From Actinomycetes bacterium (GTDB lineage: Bacteria > Actinomycetota > Acidimicrobiia > Acidimicrobiales > Microtrichaceae): a stretch of DNA of 64,000 nucleotides. Both the position numbers and the translations under genes were made by a program. This document shows, in pieces, positions 16,001 to 24,524 of this stretch (its first letter is position 1; each line of letters opens with the position of its first letter). The stretch is taken from NCBI GenBank assembly GCA_024222295.1, contig JAAEPF010000017.1, positions 372,001 through 436,000 on the forward strand, read 5' to 3'. The notes under the pieces are model-generated. The model had not been told where the DNA came from. It saw only the letters and a program-made list of their open reading frames with translations, and made no database searches.

Positions 16001-16016
16001 GGGCCAGAATTGGCCC
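16001..16016 (+). repeat. Short inverted repeat abutting a start codon
   Basis: GGGCCA-GAAT-TGGCCC forms a perfect 6-base stem ending on the base before ATG 16017. It replaces any Shine-Dalgarno sequence and may be a regulator site or an mRNA hairpin. The CAGAAT inside it lies six bases before the ATG and could also serve as a weak -10 element. Confidence 0.35.
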
Positions 16017-17267
16017 ATGGGTTGGGCATACCTGGTCGTATCCGTCAACGGCGCCGCTTACACGCTTAACGCCTACAAGCCCGCGCGCAACAAGGCGATG
16101 TTCGGCTGGAGCTTCTTCGCGTCGTGGATGACGATCGAGCTAGCGCCCCTGCACCTGGTCTGGCAGATCGTGGCCACCGCGCTGTTCGCGAAGAAGGGCG
16201 CACTGCGCACCGCCCCCGGCAAGGTGGGTCTGGCCGTCACCCTGGCGTCATGGGTGGGCCTGGCCGCCACGATCCGCCAGAGCTACGCAGCACGCAACGA
16301 GATCCGCGAGTCGATGCGTGAACTGGCACAGCACCAGCGGCGCACTCCCGACCACCGCGTCGAGCTGCGGCGCCATGTCAGCTTCGCACGTGCGGGCGGC
16401 AAGGAGCTGCGCATGGACATCCTCTCGCCCTGCGATGCACCCGAACCCGGCACGCGCAGGCCGTGTCTCGTGCAGGTTCACGGAGGCGGATGGGTACTCG
16501 GCTTCAAGGACCGCCAGGGTCAGCTCCTCATGAAGGAGATGGCGAAGGCGGGTTGGGTCTGCTGCAACGTCGACTACCGCCTGAGTCCGAGCGCCACCTT
16601 CCCAGACCACCTCGTGGACGTGAAGCGGGCCATCGCATGGATCCGCGAGAATGCCCACGAGCTGGGTGTCGACCCCGACTTCATAGCGGTCACCGGTGGG
16701 TCGGCGGGCGGCCACCTGACGGCCCTCGCGGCGCTCACCGACGATCCGGCCCTCCAGCCCGGATTCGAGTCGGCTGACACCTCGGTCCAGGCGGCGGTGC
16801 CCTTCTACGGCGTGTTCGACTTCAAGAACCGCACTGGGGCCTGGCCCGAGGGGACCATCGAGCAGTTCCTGTCCCCGATGGTCATGAAGACCGACCCCGC
16901 GGAGGACCCCGAGGGGTGGTCGCTCGCTTCGCCGATCGACCAGGTCCGCGCCGATGCGCCACCGTTCATGGTGATCCACGGCGATCGTGACGTACTGGCC
17001 CCCGTGCAGGACGCACGGGTGTTCGTGGAGGACCTGCGGGCGGTGTCCGAGGCGCCGGTGTACTACGTCGAACTGCACGGTGCCCAGCATGCGTTCGAGA
17101 CCTTCGCCTCGATCCGGGCCAACGCGGTCATCGAGGCCACGGCGCACTTCCTCGACGCGGTGCACAGCGCCTACGAGCACGTGCCCGGCGAGCGACCCAC
17201 CGGAGCGGAGGTCTCCGCAGAGCTCGAGGCCGAGCTCGGCGCCGAGGTCAGCCAGAAGCTGAGCTGA
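16017..17267 (+). CDS. Membrane-anchored alpha/beta hydrolase (esterase)
   Basis: Protein of 416 residues. The N-terminal 110 residues hold two or more hydrophobic segments. The catalytic domain begins near residue 115 with LRMDILSP, then the oxyanion motif VHGGGWVLG near residue 155, nucleophile GGSAGGH near residue 223, a likely acid in HGDRDVLAP near residue 325 and the His in HGAQHAFE near residue 360. This is the layout of BD-FAE/esterase-lipase proteins fused to a membrane anchor. The C-terminus is acidic and Ala-rich. Divergent from the DUF1295 gene. Substrate unknown. Confidence 0.85.
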   Translation: MGWAYLVVSVNGAAYTLNAYKPARNKAMFGWSFFASWMTIELAPLHLVWQIVATALFAKKGALRTAPGKVGLAVTLASWVGLAATIRQSYAARNEIRESMRELAQHQRRTPDHRVELRRHVSFARAGGKELRMDILSPCDAPEPGTRRPCLVQVHGGGWVLGFKDRQGQLLMKEMAKAGWVCCNVDYRLSPSATFPDHLVDVKRAIAWIRENAHELGVDPDFIAVTGGSAGGHLTALAALTDDPALQPGFESADTSVQAAVPFYGVFDFKNRTGAWPEGTIEQFLSPMVMKTDPAEDPEGWSLASPIDQVRADAPPFMVIHGDRDVLAPVQDARVFVEDLRAVSEAPVYYVELHGAQHAFETFASIRANAVIEATAHFLDAVHSAYEHVPGERPTGAEVSAELEAELGAEVSQKLS

Positions 17268-17318
17268 CGGTCCGGGGCTTCGCCGCGCCCGGGACGGGGT
17301 TCATGGGGGATCGAGTTC

Positions 17319-17486
17319 GTGCGGCACCAAGCCGACGTGGTCCGTCGCATCATCGAGTACAGCCAGATCGTCGTGCCGGTACGCGCCCCTGCCGAGGCCC
17401 GGGACTCAGGCGCCCCGGCCCCTCCCGAGCCGCTGCGCACACCCGCTCCGGCGGTGCCTTTGTCGACCGCGGAGCAAGCTGGTTGA
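17319..17486 (+). CDS. Possible small protein or detached C-terminal segment
   Basis: A 55-codon open frame (GTG start) that begins with protein-like sequence VRHQADVVRRIIEYSQ and ends in a Pro/Ala-rich tail. It is in the same reading frame as the esterase upstream, separated by one TGA at 17265-17267 and no other stop. It may be a small gene, a remnant, or chance in GC-rich DNA. No ribosome binding site is evident. Confidence 0.25.
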   Translation: MRHQADVVRRIIEYSQIVVPVRAPAEARDSGAPAPPEPLRTPAPAVPLSTAEQAG

Positions 17487-17494
17487 CTCGGTTG

Positions 17495-18433
17495 ATGACC
17501 GAATCCGGAACCCGGCCGGGCCGGCAGCTCCCGGCCCACGAATCGTCACCGGCCTGGTTCCGCCGGGCGCTTCAGGTGCCATTCGAGGACGGGTTCACCG
17601 CGGTCGGTGGCGTGCAGGTGCACTTCTGTGCGTGGGGTGAGCCGGGCAGGCGCGGCCTCGTGTTCGTTCACGGCGGCGGTGCGCACGCGCATTGGTGGAC
17701 CCATGTTGCAGCGTCGTTCGCCCGTGACTTCAGGGTGTTGGCCGTCGACCTGTCGGGCCACGGCGACAGCGGGCATCGCCAGGAGTATTCACTCGAGCAG
17801 TGGACCGACGAGGTGATGGCGGTCGCTGACGCAGGGGGGATCCTGGGCCCACCGGTCGTGGTGGGCCACTCGATGGGTGGGTTCGTCACGATCGGAACCG
17901 CCGCCATGCATGGAGACCGGCTGGCGGGAGTGATCGTGTGCGACTCGCCTGTGACCGAACCCGACCCGGAGACCCGCAGCTACATGCTCAAACAGGCGTT
18001 CGGCCGGCCCCGGGTGTACCCGGAGCGGGACCAGGCGATCTCACGGTTCCGCACCGTGCCCCCACAGGAGCACTACCTCGGCTACGTGCTCGACCACGTG
18101 GCCCGCCGCTCCCTCAAGCAGGTCGAAGGCGGCTGGCAGTGGAAGTTCGACCGCACGATCTTCGAACAGTTCGCGGGCGGCATGCGGGGCATAGCGCTGC
18201 CCTACCTCGCGGCGATCCGCTGCCGGCTGGCATTGCTGCGCTCGGAGAACGGGCTGGTCACAGAAGACATCGGCGCTTCCATGTACGAGGCCATGGGCAA
18301 GGTGACGCCGATCATCGAGATTCCCGAGGCGGGTCACCACGCCATGCTGGATGAGCCGCTGATCCTGCTCACTGCGATTCGATCCCTCCTGGCCGACTGG
18401 GACCATTCGGAGCCCTCGTTCATCCACCGCTGA
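17495..18433 (+). CDS. Alpha/beta hydrolase
   Basis: Hydrolase of 312 residues of the classic alpha/beta fold. The oxyanion region is FVHGGGAHAHWW near residue 53, the nucleophile elbow is GHSMGG near residue 124 and the catalytic His is in EAGHHAMLDEP near residue 283. No signal peptide. The start at ATG 17495 is chosen because the preceding in-frame sequence is low-complexity; no strong ribosome binding site is visible. The reaction cannot be named (esterases, epoxide hydrolases and dehalogenases share this pattern). Confidence 0.85.
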   Translation: MTESGTRPGRQLPAHESSPAWFRRALQVPFEDGFTAVGGVQVHFCAWGEPGRRGLVFVHGGGAHAHWWTHVAASFARDFRVLAVDLSGHGDSGHRQEYSLEQWTDEVMAVADAGGILGPPVVVGHSMGGFVTIGTAAMHGDRLAGVIVCDSPVTEPDPETRSYMLKQAFGRPRVYPERDQAISRFRTVPPQEHYLGYVLDHVARRSLKQVEGGWQWKFDRTIFEQFAGGMRGIALPYLAAIRCRLALLRSENGLVTEDIGASMYEAMGKVTPIIEIPEAGHHAMLDEPLILLTAIRSLLADWDHSEPSFIHR

Positions 18434-18487
18434 GCCGGTTCACCCCAGGTCCACCTCCGAGCTCACGGCAGTGGCGACACTGGTGCG

Positions 18488-19225
18488 ATGGTCATGCCTG
18501 TCCGCCGCCCGGAAACGGTTGCGGTGCTTCTCGCTGCGGCTTCGGGATTCGTGGACGCGTTCGTGTACCTGCGGATTTTCCCGGTCTTCACCGCCAACCA
18601 GTCCGGCAACCTGATCTTCGCCGGGGTGGCGATCGGCAAGGGCCACTGGGTCGAGGCCTCGGCCTCGCTGATAGCGCTCGCCGCGTACATCGTCGGGGCC
18701 GGTGTGGGCACCGCTGCCTTTGACCACAAGCGCCAAGGGGGTCGCCCCAGGTTCCTGAGGGCGCTCGGCGCCGAGGTCGCGGTGCTGGTCACACTGATTG
18801 TTACAGCAGCGATCCTCGGTCGCGGCCAGCAGGTCAGCAGGCAGGTCGACCTCCCGGTGATCCTGATGATCGCAACCACGTCGCTCGCCATGGGTCTACA
18901 GGGCATGGCGCTTCGAAAGGTACGCGGCGTTTCGGTACTCACCACGGGCGGAACCGGCAACGTGACCTCCATCGGTGAGCGGCTCGGCAGACTCGGCACG
19001 CCACGGCGTGAGGATGGCGACGAAGCCGTGCTCGGGATCATCGGCGGCGTCGTCGTGCTCTACGTCGTGGGCGCGATCGCGGGAGCGATCGCAGCGGCCA
19101 TCGACCGGGTCGGGCCAGTGCTGCTGTTGATCCCGGTGGCCACGGTCGCGGTCGCGCTGGTACTCGAGTTGACCAGGGTCCGCTCCGGCGAACAACCACC
19201 GGGCGCGGGCGCCACACAGCGCTAA
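18488..19225 (+). CDS. YoaK/DUF1275 family membrane protein
   Basis: Integral membrane protein of 245 residues with about six helices. The N-terminal motif AAASGFVDAFVYLRIFPVF and the segment TANQSGNLIFAG are signatures of the YoaK/DUF1275 family. Family function is not settled; transport has been suggested. The stop codon TAA (19223-19225) is also the first part of the -10 box of the next gene. Confidence 0.87.
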   Translation: MVMPVRRPETVAVLLAAASGFVDAFVYLRIFPVFTANQSGNLIFAGVAIGKGHWVEASASLIALAAYIVGAGVGTAAFDHKRQGGRPRFLRALGAEVAVLVTLIVTAAILGRGQQVSRQVDLPVILMIATTSLAMGLQGMALRKVRGVSVLTTGGTGNVTSIGERLGRLGTPRREDGDEAVLGIIGGVVVLYVVGAIAGAIAAAIDRVGPVLLLIPVATVAVALVLELTRVRSGEQPPGAGATQR

Positions 19226-19228
19226 CTT
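19223..19228 (+). promoter_or_regulatory. Leaderless-type -10 box of the second PhyH gene
   Basis: TAACTT ends 7 bases before GTG 19236 and overlaps the stop codon of the upstream gene. It decides in favour of GTG 19236 over TTG 19227 as the start. Confidence 0.5.
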
Positions 19229-19235
19229 GCCGGGT

Positions 19236-20096
19236 GTGGAAGAGACCCGGGACACCGCAGCCTCCGATCCGATGTCGTGCGAGCGGCATCCGTGGAACTC
19301 CGACATGCAGTGGCGTCCTCCCCGCGAGCCCCGGACGATCACCGTGGAACAGGCCGAGGCATTCCAGCACGACGGGTTCTTCGTCATGGAGAATGTGTTC
19401 TCCGCCACAGAGCTGGCCGAGCTGGACGAGGCGCTCGAACCCGGCAACGAACGCGTGGCGGAGTTGTTGGCCCAGCTCCCCGACGGGCGGATCTCGGTCG
19501 CCGGTGTGGACACCCAACTCGTCACCCCGAACCAGGTGGGTGCCACGGGCGTGCTGATCGACACGTGCCGCCATCGCACGCTCGCCGGGGTCTGCGCTGA
19601 TTTGGTCGGCCCCGATGTGCGCCTCTACTGGGAGCAGGCGGTCTACAAGCAACCCCGGTCGGTGGCGCCCGTGCTCTGGCACCAGGACAACGGCTACACC
19701 TACGTGGAGCCACAGGCGTACCTGACCTGCTGGATCGCGATCACCGATGCGACCCGCGACAACGGCTGTGTCAGGGTGGCGCCGGGTGTGCACCGCGAAG
19801 GCACGCTCGTGCACCGCAGCACCGAGTTCGGCCAGGAGTGCTGGGGTGACGAAAGCGGTGCAGTGGAGGTCCCGGTCCCGGCGGGCGACGTTGTGGTGTT
19901 CTCCTCGCTCACGCCCCACACCACAGGTGTGAATCGAACCGACGATGTCCGCAAGTCCTACATCGTGCAGTACACACCCGACGGTGCCGAGGTGCTGGAG
20001 GGTGCACCGCCCGCTGCGCCCACCCGTCGGCGGCGCCTCGATGACCCGGTGCTCAACGCATGGGTGGTGCGCGATGGGGAGCCGGTCGACGGCTGA
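19236..20096 (+). CDS. Phytanoyl-CoA dioxygenase (PhyH) family protein
   Basis: Fe(II)/2-oxoglutarate-dependent oxygenase of 286 residues. The HxD pair is H149-Q-D151 in VLWHQDNGYTY and the distal His is H228 in SLTPHTTGVNRT, followed by R240-type basic residues for 2-oxoglutarate. TTG at 19227 would add three residues. It shares only fold-level similarity with the PhyH protein at 1045-1863. It converges on cydC with twelve bases between stops. Substrate unknown. Confidence 0.87.
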   Translation: MEETRDTAASDPMSCERHPWNSDMQWRPPREPRTITVEQAEAFQHDGFFVMENVFSATELAELDEALEPGNERVAELLAQLPDGRISVAGVDTQLVTPNQVGATGVLIDTCRHRTLAGVCADLVGPDVRLYWEQAVYKQPRSVAPVLWHQDNGYTYVEPQAYLTCWIAITDATRDNGCVRVAPGVHREGTLVHRSTEFGQECWGDESGAVEVPVPAGDVVVFSSLTPHTTGVNRTDDVRKSYIVQYTPDGAEVLEGAPPAAPTRRRRLDDPVLNAWVVRDGEPVDG

Positions 20097-20108
20097 CGCC
20101 CCACCCGC

Positions 20109-21758
20109 TCAGTCCAGCCGCACGACCACGTCGACACCGTCGGTCGCACGGTCGCTGTGCGACATGAGAACCACTGTGCGCCCGCCCTGCCACCGGTGCA
20201 CGCCCTCGAGTACCCGCGCCTCGGTGTCGGCATCGAGGTGGGCGGTGGCCTCGTCGAGTACCAGGATCGGGGCCTCGGCCAGCAGTGCACGGGCGATCAT
20301 CAGGCGTTGGCGCTCCCCACCGCTGAGTCGGCTGCCATCCTCTCCGACCCGTTCGTCGAGCCCGGCCGGCATCGCCTCCACGAACTCGAGCGCGTCCGCC
20401 GCGCCCAGCGCTTTGCGGACCCGGTCGTCGTCGGCGTCCTGGTCGGCCAGCAAGAGGTTGTCGCGCACCGACGTGTCGAACAGGTGGTCGTGCTGTTCCA
20501 CGGTGGCCACCAGCTTCCGGGCATTGTCGGCGCGGAGGTCCGCCAACTCGGTACCACCGATTGTGATCGACCCGCAGTGGTAGTCGCGGAAGCGCAGCAG
20601 CAGGCTCAACAGCGTGGACTTGCCTGTCCCGCTGGCGCCCACCACAGCAGCCCGCGCCCCTGCGGGAATCACAGCGTCCAGGCCGTCGATGACTGTTCCC
20701 GGGTCACCCGGGTAGCTGTAGGAGAGGCCCGAGATCGCGAGGGCGACCGGCCCCGTCGGTGCCGCGGCATCGCCCGCGTGGGGGTCGACCTCTGGCTCGG
20801 AGCACAGCAGGTCATCGAGTCGTCCGGCTGATCCGCGGGCCCGCCCCAGGCTGTCCATCGCGGCTGCGAGCGGTGCCACAGCCTCGAATGCGGCCAGCGC
20901 CACCAGTGGCATGACAGCGAGTTCGACGCCGGCGAGTCGCCCGTCGTCCAGCATCGGCAGCGCCACGGCGAACAACGTCATCGCGGACATGCCCACGAGC
21001 ACGGCCACCAACGCTCCCGCCGCCCCGTGAAGATGCCCGAGTCGCCGGTCGAGTTGGCAGCGGCGATCGTGGAGCCTCCCCAACGTCTCGGTGAGGCGAT
21101 CCTCGCGGCCGAACGCCACCAGCTCCGGCGCCGCCGCTACCGACTCCACGGCCTCTGCCTCCATGTCGGCCTCCACCTGGGCGACCGCTTCGGAGGCGGA
21201 TCGCCCGATGAAGCGGGCGCCTGCCGGAACCACCAGTCCGACCAGCAGGAGGTAACCGGCCACGATGGCTCCGAGTACCCAGCTGAACGAACCGAGCACG
21301 ACTGCTGCAACCACCGATGTCAGTGCGGCGGCGATCATCGGCACGGCCACCCGCAGCGGGAAGTCCCCGACCGAGTCGATGTCACCGATGATGCGGGCCA
21401 GCAGGTCGCCGGTGCGGCGTTGGGCCAGCCTGGCCGGTGCCAGCGGTTCGACCGCCGCGAAGAACTGCGCCCGCAGCGCAGTGAGAGTCCGGAAGGTGGC
21501 CAGGTGGCCGACGTATCGCTCGAGGTATCGGAACGCAGCCCGCGTGACGGCGAAGAACCTGACGCCGGTGATGGCAAGGGCCAGGGCCGCGGTCGAGTCG
21601 ACCAATGCAGCTTTGGAGATCAGCCACGCCGCCAACGCGACCAACCCGATGCCCGAGCACAGGGTGACGGTGCCGAGCACGGCGGTGGCGAGTGTCCACC
21701 AGCGCTGTGACGCGGTCAGCTCCGCCAGCCGCCGAACAGAAACCGCCGGCGCGGTCAC
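20109..21758 (-). CDS. cydC: Heterodimeric ABC exporter subunit CydC
   Basis: Fused membrane and ATPase ABC protein of 549 residues. Six helices occupy residues about 20-300; the ATPase has Walker A VGASGTGKSTL near residue 375, signature LSGGERQRLMIARALL and Walker B ILVLDEATAHLD. With CydD it exports glutathione or cysteine-like thiols needed for bd oxidase assembly in known systems; actinobacteria use other thiols, so the cargo here is open. Its GTG start overlaps the cydD stop (GTGA). It is the last gene of cydABDC. Confidence 0.92.
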   Translation of the reverse strand: MTAPAVSVRRLAELTASQRWWTLATAVLGTVTLCSGIGLVALAAWLISKAALVDSTAALALAITGVRFFAVTRAAFRYLERYVGHLATFRTLTALRAQFFAAVEPLAPARLAQRRTGDLLARIIGDIDSVGDFPLRVAVPMIAAALTSVVAAVVLGSFSWVLGAIVAGYLLLVGLVVPAGARFIGRSASEAVAQVEADMEAEAVESVAAAPELVAFGREDRLTETLGRLHDRRCQLDRRLGHLHGAAGALVAVLVGMSAMTLFAVALPMLDDGRLAGVELAVMPLVALAAFEAVAPLAAAMDSLGRARGSAGRLDDLLCSEPEVDPHAGDAAAPTGPVALAISGLSYSYPGDPGTVIDGLDAVIPAGARAAVVGASGTGKSTLLSLLLRFRDYHCGSITIGGTELADLRADNARKLVATVEQHDHLFDTSVRDNLLLADQDADDDRVRKALGAADALEFVEAMPAGLDERVGEDGSRLSGGERQRLMIARALLAEAPILVLDEATAHLDADTEARVLEGVHRWQGGRTVVLMSHSDRATDGVDVVVRLD

Positions 21759-23482
21759 GGCCCGCCTCCGGCGCGGCCAGCCGACACGGCACCCTTGCGC
21801 AAGGTCACTACCCGGTCGGCGGCCGCGATCGTGGCTTCGCGGTGTGCAATCACTATGACGGTGCGGCCCCGCCAGAGCTTCCGCGCCGCATCGAGCACCG
21901 CAGCCTCGGTCTCGCTGTCGAGGTGCGCCGTGAACTCATCGAAGACGATCAGCGGTGCGTCCACGATGGTCGCCCGGGCGATGGCGATCCGCTGGCGCTG
22001 CCCACCGCTCAGGCGCAGCCCACGTTCCCCGAGCACCGTGTCGTAGCCATCCGGAAGCGCCGCGATGAACTCGTCGGCTCCAGCAGCTTGGGCCGCTCGC
22101 TCGATCTGCGCGCGGTCGGCCCCCGGTGCGCCCAGTGCGATGTTGTCGGCGACCGTGCCTGCGAGCATCGTTGGCGCCTGGGGCACCCAGGCGAGTCGTC
22201 GGCGCCATTGCGTCGCATCGATGCCCGAGAGTGGTTGTCCGTCGACCAGCGCCTCGCCCGAGGTCGGCTCGACGAAGCGCAACAGCACCGATGCCAGTGT
22301 CGACTTGCCCGCCCCGCTGGGGCCGACCACGGCCACGACCTCACCTGGCTCGAGCGACAGGTCGACCCCGTCCAAGGCGTCCTTCTCGGCTCCCGGGTAC
22401 CGGTAGTGCAGGGAACGCACCTCTATGCGCGGTGGTCCGGCGTGGTCGGCCGACGACACCGGCGCTGCCGTGCGCGGCCCGGTCAGGTCGACCTGGGCCT
22501 CGCCGAGGAGCTCGGAGATCTCCTCGGCTGCGGCATCGCCGGTACGGCCCACGTGGTACTCGGTGGACAGGCGGCGGAAGGGCGTGAAGAACTCCGGGGT
22601 CACCACGAGCACCGCCAGCGCGGTACCGAAGGTGATGTCACCCCTGATCAGCCGGAAACTCACCTCGACCGCCACGAGCGCCGTGGCGGCGGTCGAAGCC
22701 CATTCCATGACCAGCGAGGTCTGGAACGCGGTTCGGAGTACCTCCATCGTGGTGTCCCCGAATCGACGGCTCGTCTGCTCGATCATCTCGGCGCCATCGC
22801 TGCTGCGGCCGAAGGCCTTGAGGGTGCCAAGGCCGCGCAGCATGTCGAGGTAGAAGCCCCGCAGCCATCCGAGCTCGTCGAAACGCCGCCGCGTCAGCTC
22901 CGCGGTGCGGCGGCCGATGACCGCCAGCAGCAGCACCAGCATCGGTCCCGTGAAGGCGAGGATCAGCGTGCTCGGCCAGTCGAGCAGCAACACGGCGACG
23001 AACGCCATGGCCGGCACGACCACAGTCATGGCCATGGCCGGCAGGTAGCCCGACACCCAGTCCCCGACCGCCTCCACCCCCTCGGTCAGCGCACCGCTGA
23101 CCCGTCCTGTGCGGGCTCCGCCAAGCCGCCTCGGGTCACCGGTGATGACCGATGCGGTGAGCCGGCTGCGCAGCAGGGTACGCGAGGCCGCCGATGACTT
23201 CGCGGCGAGCACCGTGCCGGCCCAGCCGGCCGCTGCACGCACGATCAGCAGCGCGGCCATGGCGACGAGCGGACCCCTCAGGTCGCCGAGACGGTCGCCA
23301 TCCACAAAGGCGCGGTCCACCACTTCGGCGAGGAGCACCAGCCATGCCAGCAGCGCGGCCCCGGCGAGCCCGGCAGCCGCGAGGCCGGCCACGGACAACA
23401 GGGCGGCGCGTGGCTGGCTCGCCAGCAGTCGACCGGCGGCGTTGCGCTGTGTGGCTCCCGGGCCTTCGGTCCCCCCGCTCAA
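21755..23482 (-). CDS. cydD: Heterodimeric ABC exporter subunit CydD
   Basis: ABC exporter half of 575 residues with an N-terminal membrane domain and an ATPase with Walker A VGPSGAGKSTL near residue 360, signature LSGGQRQRIAIARA and Walker B LIVFDEFTAHLD. No ATG lies near the expected start: TTG at 23482 or CTG at 23491 just after the cydB stop at 23493 are the candidates, and longer frames run back inside cydB. The D-loop region has DEFTAHLD rather than the usual DEATSALD. It works with CydC in bd oxidase assembly. Confidence 0.9.
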   Translation of the reverse strand: MSGGTEGPGATQRNAAGRLLASQPRAALLSVAGLAAAGLAGAALLAWLVLLAEVVDRAFVDGDRLGDLRGPLVAMAALLIVRAAAGWAGTVLAAKSSAASRTLLRSRLTASVITGDPRRLGGARTGRVSGALTEGVEAVGDWVSGYLPAMAMTVVVPAMAFVAVLLLDWPSTLILAFTGPMLVLLLAVIGRRTAELTRRRFDELGWLRGFYLDMLRGLGTLKAFGRSSDGAEMIEQTSRRFGDTTMEVLRTAFQTSLVMEWASTAATALVAVEVSFRLIRGDITFGTALAVLVVTPEFFTPFRRLSTEYHVGRTGDAAAEEISELLGEAQVDLTGPRTAAPVSSADHAGPPRIEVRSLHYRYPGAEKDALDGVDLSLEPGEVVAVVGPSGAGKSTLASVLLRFVEPTSGEALVDGQPLSGIDATQWRRRLAWVPQAPTMLAGTVADNIALGAPGADRAQIERAAQAAGADEFIAALPDGYDTVLGERGLRLSGGQRQRIAIARATIVDAPLIVFDEFTAHLDSETEAAVLDAARKLWRGRTVIVIAHREATIAAADRVVTLRKGAVSAGRAGGGP

Positions 23483-23492
23483 CGCAATCAGC

Positions 23493-24512
23493 TCAGTAGC
23501 TCTCTTCGTCGAGGACGACCTTGCCGCGGAAGAAGTAGTAGATCCCGACTGTGTAGAGCAGCACGAATGGCATGCCGATGATCGCCATGACGAACATGAC
23601 CGTGAGCGTGTTCTGGGCGGCCGCTGCGTTGTGGATCGTGAGGTCATTGGCTGCACTGATCGACGAAGGCAGCATCACCGGGTATAGGCCTGCTGCGACC
23701 GACGCCATGAGCATCGCGATCGTCACCGCCGAGGCGACGAAGCCGCTCAGGTAGGCGCGGTTCTCCACCAGTCGCCATGCCGCGAGCGTGGCGCCCAGCG
23801 CCAGCACGGGGAACGCCACGGTCCACGGGCGGTCACGGAAGTTGTCGACGATCCGGGATTCCAGGTTGAACGTCCAGATGACCAGGGTCGTTCCGAGTAC
23901 GAAGAAGCTGGCCCCGAGGCGGGGGATCTGCCGCCTCACACGCTCCAGCAGGTCGCCCTCGACCTTCTGTGTGAGGAAGAACGCGCCGTGGAGGCTGAGC
24001 ATCACAACGCCGGTGATGCCCACCAGGAGCGAGTAGGGGTTGAGCAGGTCGATCAGGTCGACCGCGATGTTGCCGTCACTGTCGAGCTTCACGCCGCGGA
24101 TCACGTTGCCAAGCGCCACGCCGAGCAACAGCGCGATGCCGAGCGACGAACCGAAGAAGAACCAGTCCCAGGTGGTGCGCCAACGGCTGCTCTCGCGCTT
24201 GGATCGGAACTCGATCGCCACGGTCCGCAGGATCAGCACCAGCAGAACGAGCATCATCGCCGTGTAGAAGCCCGAGAACAGCGATGCGTAAACGAACGGG
24301 AATGCTGCGAACAGGGCTCCGCCTCCGAGTACGAGCCACACCTCGTTGCCATCCCAGATGGGACCGATGCTGTTGAGCACGATCCGGTGCTCGCGGTCGT
24401 CCTTGCACAGCCAGGGCGACAGGATGCCGACGCCCAGGTCGAATCCGTCGAGGATCACGTACCCGGTGATGATCACGACGTAGAGGACGAACCAGGTGGT
24501 GTTGAGCCACAT
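23493..24512 (-). CDS. cydB: Cytochrome bd ubiquinol/menaquinol oxidase subunit II
   Basis: Membrane protein of 339 residues with about eight to nine helices. The N-terminus NTTWFVLYVVIITGYVILDG and GFDLGVGILSPWL are typical of CydB. With CydA it forms the high-affinity terminal oxidase that reduces oxygen to water without pumping protons. Twelve bases separate it from cydA, and an upstream GAGG gives a ribosome binding site. The order cydA-cydB-cydD-cydC is that of other actinobacteria and bacilli. Confidence 0.93.
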   Translation of the reverse strand: MWLNTTWFVLYVVIITGYVILDGFDLGVGILSPWLCKDDREHRIVLNSIGPIWDGNEVWLVLGGGALFAAFPFVYASLFSGFYTAMMLVLLVLILRTVAIEFRSKRESSRWRTTWDWFFFGSSLGIALLLGVALGNVIRGVKLDSDGNIAVDLIDLLNPYSLLVGITGVVMLSLHGAFFLTQKVEGDLLERVRRQIPRLGASFFVLGTTLVIWTFNLESRIVDNFRDRPWTVAFPVLALGATLAAWRLVENRAYLSGFVASAVTIAMLMASVAAGLYPVMLPSSISAANDLTIHNAAAAQNTLTVMFVMAIIGMPFVLLYTVGIYYFFRGKVVLDEESY

Positions 24513-24524
24513 GCCGATACCTCC

